The notes beneath the pieces are model-generated. The model ran no database searches and was not told where the DNA came from. It saw only the letters and a list, made by a program, of their open reading frames with translations. The translations under genes and the position numbers were made by a program. A stretch of DNA of 8,906 nucleotides from a bacterium (GTDB taxonomy: Bacteria; Krumholzibacteriota; Krumholzibacteriia; LZORAL124-64-63), in the NCBI GenBank assembly GCA_030591105.1, contig JAUVBS010000063.1:1-8906 (forward strand), written 5' to 3'. Shown here piece by piece: positions 6,400 to 8,906 of this stretch (its first letter is position 1; each line of letters starts with the position of its first letter).

Positions 6400-8466
6400 A
6401 TGCCCACCGGCCTGAGGAGTTTTTTCGGCTCCCGGCTTTCGACATCAGGCGATCCCGGTCGCCCTGCGGCCATCAAATCGCTCGCCGTACTGCTGCGTAC
6501 GCGTACGCTGGCCGGCCGGGCGCGGCTGATCACCCGTTTGCTGTCACCGCGAGTATTCGAACTGGTCGTGACCGGTACCGCGGTGCCGGACAGCACCGGG
6601 TTCGGCGTGGATCTGCTCGCCGTCGGTGGTCGCGACGGTGATCGGGTACTTCTGAGCGAGGCGCTAGCGAAGCGGAGCGGTCCGTTGTCTGGGTTAGCGA
6701 CGGCCAGACCGTTCTGGATCTCGTTACGTGATGATCAATTCCAATACGGCGCCGCATTCCTGCGCAAGTTCAATTTGACGTGGTGCCTGTTGCTGCCGTG
6801 GCCGGGAGATCCCGATCCGGTAGGCACGCCGTTTCTACTGGTGGGCGGCCGTGGCGAATGGGGACTGACCGACGCACCTCTGGCCGAGATCTCAGAGGCC
6901 TGGTCGCTGCTCGAGGTCGTGTTCGGCGATCCGAAGCTGCCGCTGGATGCGTTGGCGAGGAACGAGTATCAGCAAAGACTCTGGCGGTCCGCGCCGTCGG
7001 CGTTGGTCATCGTCAACGACGACGAAGTGGTGGCGGTCAACGAGACAGCCGGGCGCCTCCTGAGCGAGAGCGTAGGACGCGGTAACGGCGCCTGGCGTCT
7101 GTGGCTCGCCGCCTCGGCACGTCGGCTGGTGGCAGCCACTCGCGACTGCGAGATTCTGCCGGCGACACCGACCCGCGATCGCAGTCTGGAGATCCGGGTC
7201 GGCGAACCGGTGGGTCGATCCCGTCTGCGGGTCGTCGCGGTGCGCGATGCGACCGCCGAGGTGGCGGCCGACAGTCGTCAGGCCGAGACCATCAGCACGC
7301 TCAGCCACGAATTGCGCACACCGCTGACCTCGCTCAAGAACGGTGTGGATCTCGTGCTCGGCGGCGACGCTGGCCCGTTGACGGCGGAACAACAGCGGCT
7401 ACTCGCGCTGGGCAGCCGCAATATCGAGCGGCTCGAGCGTCTGATCACCGATCTGCTCGACGCCTCGCGAGCCGACGCGGGTCGCTTGCGCTTGAACCGC
7501 AGACCACTGGATCTGGCGCCGCTTCTACGCGAGGCCCTCGAGACCTTTACCCTGGCGGTCCGGCAGCGCAATCTGACCGTGGACGACTCCGGCATTCCGG
7601 AGACGTTCACCGCCCACGTGGACGGTGACAAGGTCGTGCAAATGCTCCACAACGTCGTGGGCAATGCGATGAAGTACACCGACGACGGCGGGTTCGTGCG
7701 CGTCTGGGTCCAGGAGCGCGGTGGGTCGGTGCCGCCCGAAGCTGTCTGGTTGGCGGATCAATTCTTCTTGCCGTTGCGCACCTTTTCTCTGGTGGTCGAA
7801 GACAACGGCCGCGGCATGGACGAGAGCGCGCAACAGCACGTCTTCGAACCGTTCAACCGCGGCGATGAGGAACAGAGCCAGCGGCTACCCGGGGCCGGGC
7901 TCGGACTGCACATCACCAAGAGTCTCGTCGAGATCCACGGCGGCAACATCCGTCTGACCAGCCAACCGGGTCTCGGCACCACGGTCTGGATCGTGTTACC
8001 GCGCGATCCCGACTCCGAACGGGTCCTGGCCGTGAGCCGCGTCTTGGGCGCGGCGGCAGCCAACATCGGAGCGGCGGACTTGCAGATGGTGGCACTCGAT
8101 CTACGGCGGCCGGACGATCGGATCGACCCTGCTGGGCTGGAGCGTGCCGGCGAGTTCGCTCGGCGTTTCCTGGTACAGCGCGCGGAGGCTGACCTGGATT
8201 ACCGCGGCTCCGTACAGGATGATTGGGCCGCCTATCAGACCTGTTTCGAGGAGCTTACGCACGGTCTCTGGGTCGGAATATTCCCCACCACGGACGGTCT
8301 CGAGGCGGCGTGGGATATAGAAACTGCGGGGACGGACTGTCCCGAACTTCTGGTCGGTAGCCGCTGGGCGGTTATCGGTTGGCCGAAACCAGACCCGGCA
8401 GCGGCCGGCAATACCGCGCCGTCGATTCGGAGTTCAAGGCTACGGCACCGGATGCCGATCGATTGA
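6400..8466 (+). CDS. Soluble sensor histidine kinase (GAF-like, PAS-like, HisKA, HATPase_c, novel C-terminal domain)
   Basis: This is the sensor half of a two-component system, autophosphorylating on His and passing phosphate to a response regulator, probably the gene just downstream. The 688-residue protein has no transmembrane stretch or signal peptide, so it acts in the cytosol. Residues about 35-180 form an alpha/beta region that could be GAF-like (tentative). Residues about 190-287 look like PAS (SAPSALVIVNDDEVVAVNETA). The phosphoacceptor is His303 in STLSHELRTPLTSLK. The ATPase domain shows the N box (HNVVGNAMKYT, 417-427), DNGRGM (468-473), FEPF (482-485) and GAGLGLHI (498-505), ending near 535. 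Catalysis should be intact. A further 150 residues or so (536-688) are not part of a standard kinase. They contain LQMVALDLRRPDD, a long helix-like stretch and LWVGIFPTTDGLEAAW; I do not recognise the domain, and a decayed GGDEF/cyclase-like fold is a guess. The gene sits 135 bp after galE, behind a sigma-54-type promoter, and is followed by the regulator after 38 bp. Confidence 0.92.
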   Translation: MPTGLRSFFGSRLSTSGDPGRPAAIKSLAVLLRTRTLAGRARLITRLLSPRVFELVVTGTAVPDSTGFGVDLLAVGGRDGDRVLLSEALAKRSGPLSGLATARPFWISLRDDQFQYGAAFLRKFNLTWCLLLPWPGDPDPVGTPFLLVGGRGEWGLTDAPLAEISEAWSLLEVVFGDPKLPLDALARNEYQQRLWRSAPSALVIVNDDEVVAVNETAGRLLSESVGRGNGAWRLWLAASARRLVAATRDCEILPATPTRDRSLEIRVGEPVGRSRLRVVAVRDATAEVAADSRQAETISTLSHELRTPLTSLKNGVDLVLGGDAGPLTAEQQRLLALGSRNIERLERLITDLLDASRADAGRLRLNRRPLDLAPLLREALETFTLAVRQRNLTVDDSGIPETFTAHVDGDKVVQMLHNVVGNAMKYTDDGGFVRVWVQERGGSVPPEAVWLADQFFLPLRTFSLVVEDNGRGMDESAQQHVFEPFNRGDEEQSQRLPGAGLGLHITKSLVEIHGGNIRLTSQPGLGTTVWIVLPRDPDSERVLAVSRVLGAAAANIGAADLQMVALDLRRPDDRIDPAGLERAGEFARRFLVQRAEADLDYRGSVQDDWAAYQTCFEELTHGLWVGIFPTTDGLEAAWDIETAGTDCPELLVGSRWAVIGWPKPDPAAAGNTAPSIRSSRLRHRMPID

Positions 8467-8471
8467 GTCAC

Positions 8472-8487
8472 TGGGATGGCGATCCCA
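8472..8487 (+). other. Small perfect hairpin in the kinase-regulator gap
   Basis: TGGGAT (8472-8477) and ATCCCA (8482-8487) form six base pairs around a GGCG loop. It lies between the kinase stop (8464-8466) and the ribosome site of the regulator (8493-8497). There is no T-run, so it is not a typical terminator. It could protect mRNA or adjust the ratio of the two proteins, or be chance. Confidence 0.35.
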
Positions 8488-8492
8488 CATCT

Positions 8493-8497
8493 GGAGG
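8493..8497 (+). promoter_or_regulatory. Strong ribosome binding site of the response regulator
   Basis: GGAGG lies seven bases before the ATG at 8505, an optimal arrangement. It supports that ATG as the start and suggests strong independent translation, so the regulator may be made in excess of the kinase. Confidence 0.85.
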
Positions 8498-8504
8498 CAC
8501 GCGC

Positions 8505-8906
8505 ATGGAACGGTCGCTGAAGATCCTCGTCGTCGATGACGAGCCCGATATCCTGGAGACCCTCGAATACAGTCTGGCGATGCACGGACTCGAAGTGGCC
8601 ACGGCCTGCGACGGGCTCGAGGCGCTGGAGAAGGCCAAGCGTAGGCCGCCGGATTTCATGATCCTCGATGTCATGCTGCCGGGCTGTAACGGCTACGAAG
8701 TCAGCCGTCTGCTCAAGGAGTGGATGGACACCGACCCCAACGCGGTGCGGTTCCCGATCATGCTGCTCACTGCCCGCAAGGTCGATACCGAAGAACGCGA
8801 GCGATTCATCGCCACCTGGTCGCGCGCCGACGCGTGTATGTACAAGCCGTTCGAGACCCGGGAGGTTCTCACGCACATCCAGGATCTGACCGGACACAAC
8901 GTGTCG
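8505..8906 (+). CDS. Response regulator, receiver domain (3' partial)
   Basis: The frame from ATG 8505 is open to the window end (134 codons, no stop). The translation begins MERSLKILVVDDEPDILETL and is a complete CheY-like receiver domain. It has the acidic metal-binding pair Asp11/Asp12, the phosphoacceptor Asp55 in ILDVMLPG, the switch Thr89 in LLTARK, and Lys114-Pro115 in MYKPFE. All the residues needed for phosphotransfer are present, so it should accept phosphate from the kinase encoded 38 bp upstream. The receiver ends about where the window ends, so I cannot tell whether it is a single-domain regulator or carries an output domain (DNA-binding, GGDEF or an NtrC-type AAA+ domain). If it were NtrC-like, it could activate the sigma-54 promoter of its own operon, but nothing visible shows this. 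Confidence 0.95.
   Translation, partial: MERSLKILVVDDEPDILETLEYSLAMHGLEVATACDGLEALEKAKRRPPDFMILDVMLPGCNGYEVSRLLKEWMDTDPNAVRFPIMLLTARKVDTEERERFIATWSRADACMYKPFETREVLTHIQDLTGHNVS

Overview
The window is GC-rich, densely coded bacterial chromosome carrying six protein genes, two of them cut by the window edges. The organism looks Gram-negative, because there is an outer-membrane-type barrel joined to calcium-binding thrombospondin type 3 repeats. That combination, a soluble PAS-type hybrid-free histidine kinase and a good sigma-54 promoter fit a deltaproteobacterial lineage in the broad sense (Myxococcota, Desulfobacterota or relatives). This taxonomic guess is inference. I see no tRNA, rRNA, CRISPR array, insertion sequence or phage gene.

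Layout. (1) 1-1386, + strand: the 3' part of a gene for a beta-barrel protein ending in five thrombospondin type 3 repeats. (2) 1374-2234, - strand: mazG, convergent with gene 1 and overlapping its end by 13 bp. (3) 2235-2485: a divergent, non-coding promoter region. (4) 2486-5293, + strand: a full-length UvrA-family ABC ATPase whose motif wording departs from canonical UvrA. (5) 5293-6264, + strand: galE, overlapping the uvrA stop as TGATG. (6) 6265-6399: an intergenic region with a near-consensus sigma-54 promoter followed by a leader with strong hairpins. (7) 6400-8466, + strand: a cytosolic sensor histidine kinase with an unrecognised C-terminal domain of about 150 residues. (8) 8505 to the window end, + strand: a response-regulator receiver domain that continues past the edge.

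How they work together. The mazG and uvrA products both protect the genome, by hydrolysing aberrant NTPs and by recognising DNA lesions respectively. They are transcribed divergently from a shared 251-bp region. uvrA and galE are probably cotranscribed and translationally coupled, although their functions are unrelated. The kinase and regulator form a two-component pair behind their own sigma-54-type promoter. Most of the window is ordinary housekeeping or accessory content. The parts most worth a second look are the kinase (sigma-54 promoter, foldable leader, extra C-terminal domain), the divergent UvrA, and the thrombospondin repeat that has lost both of its cysteines.
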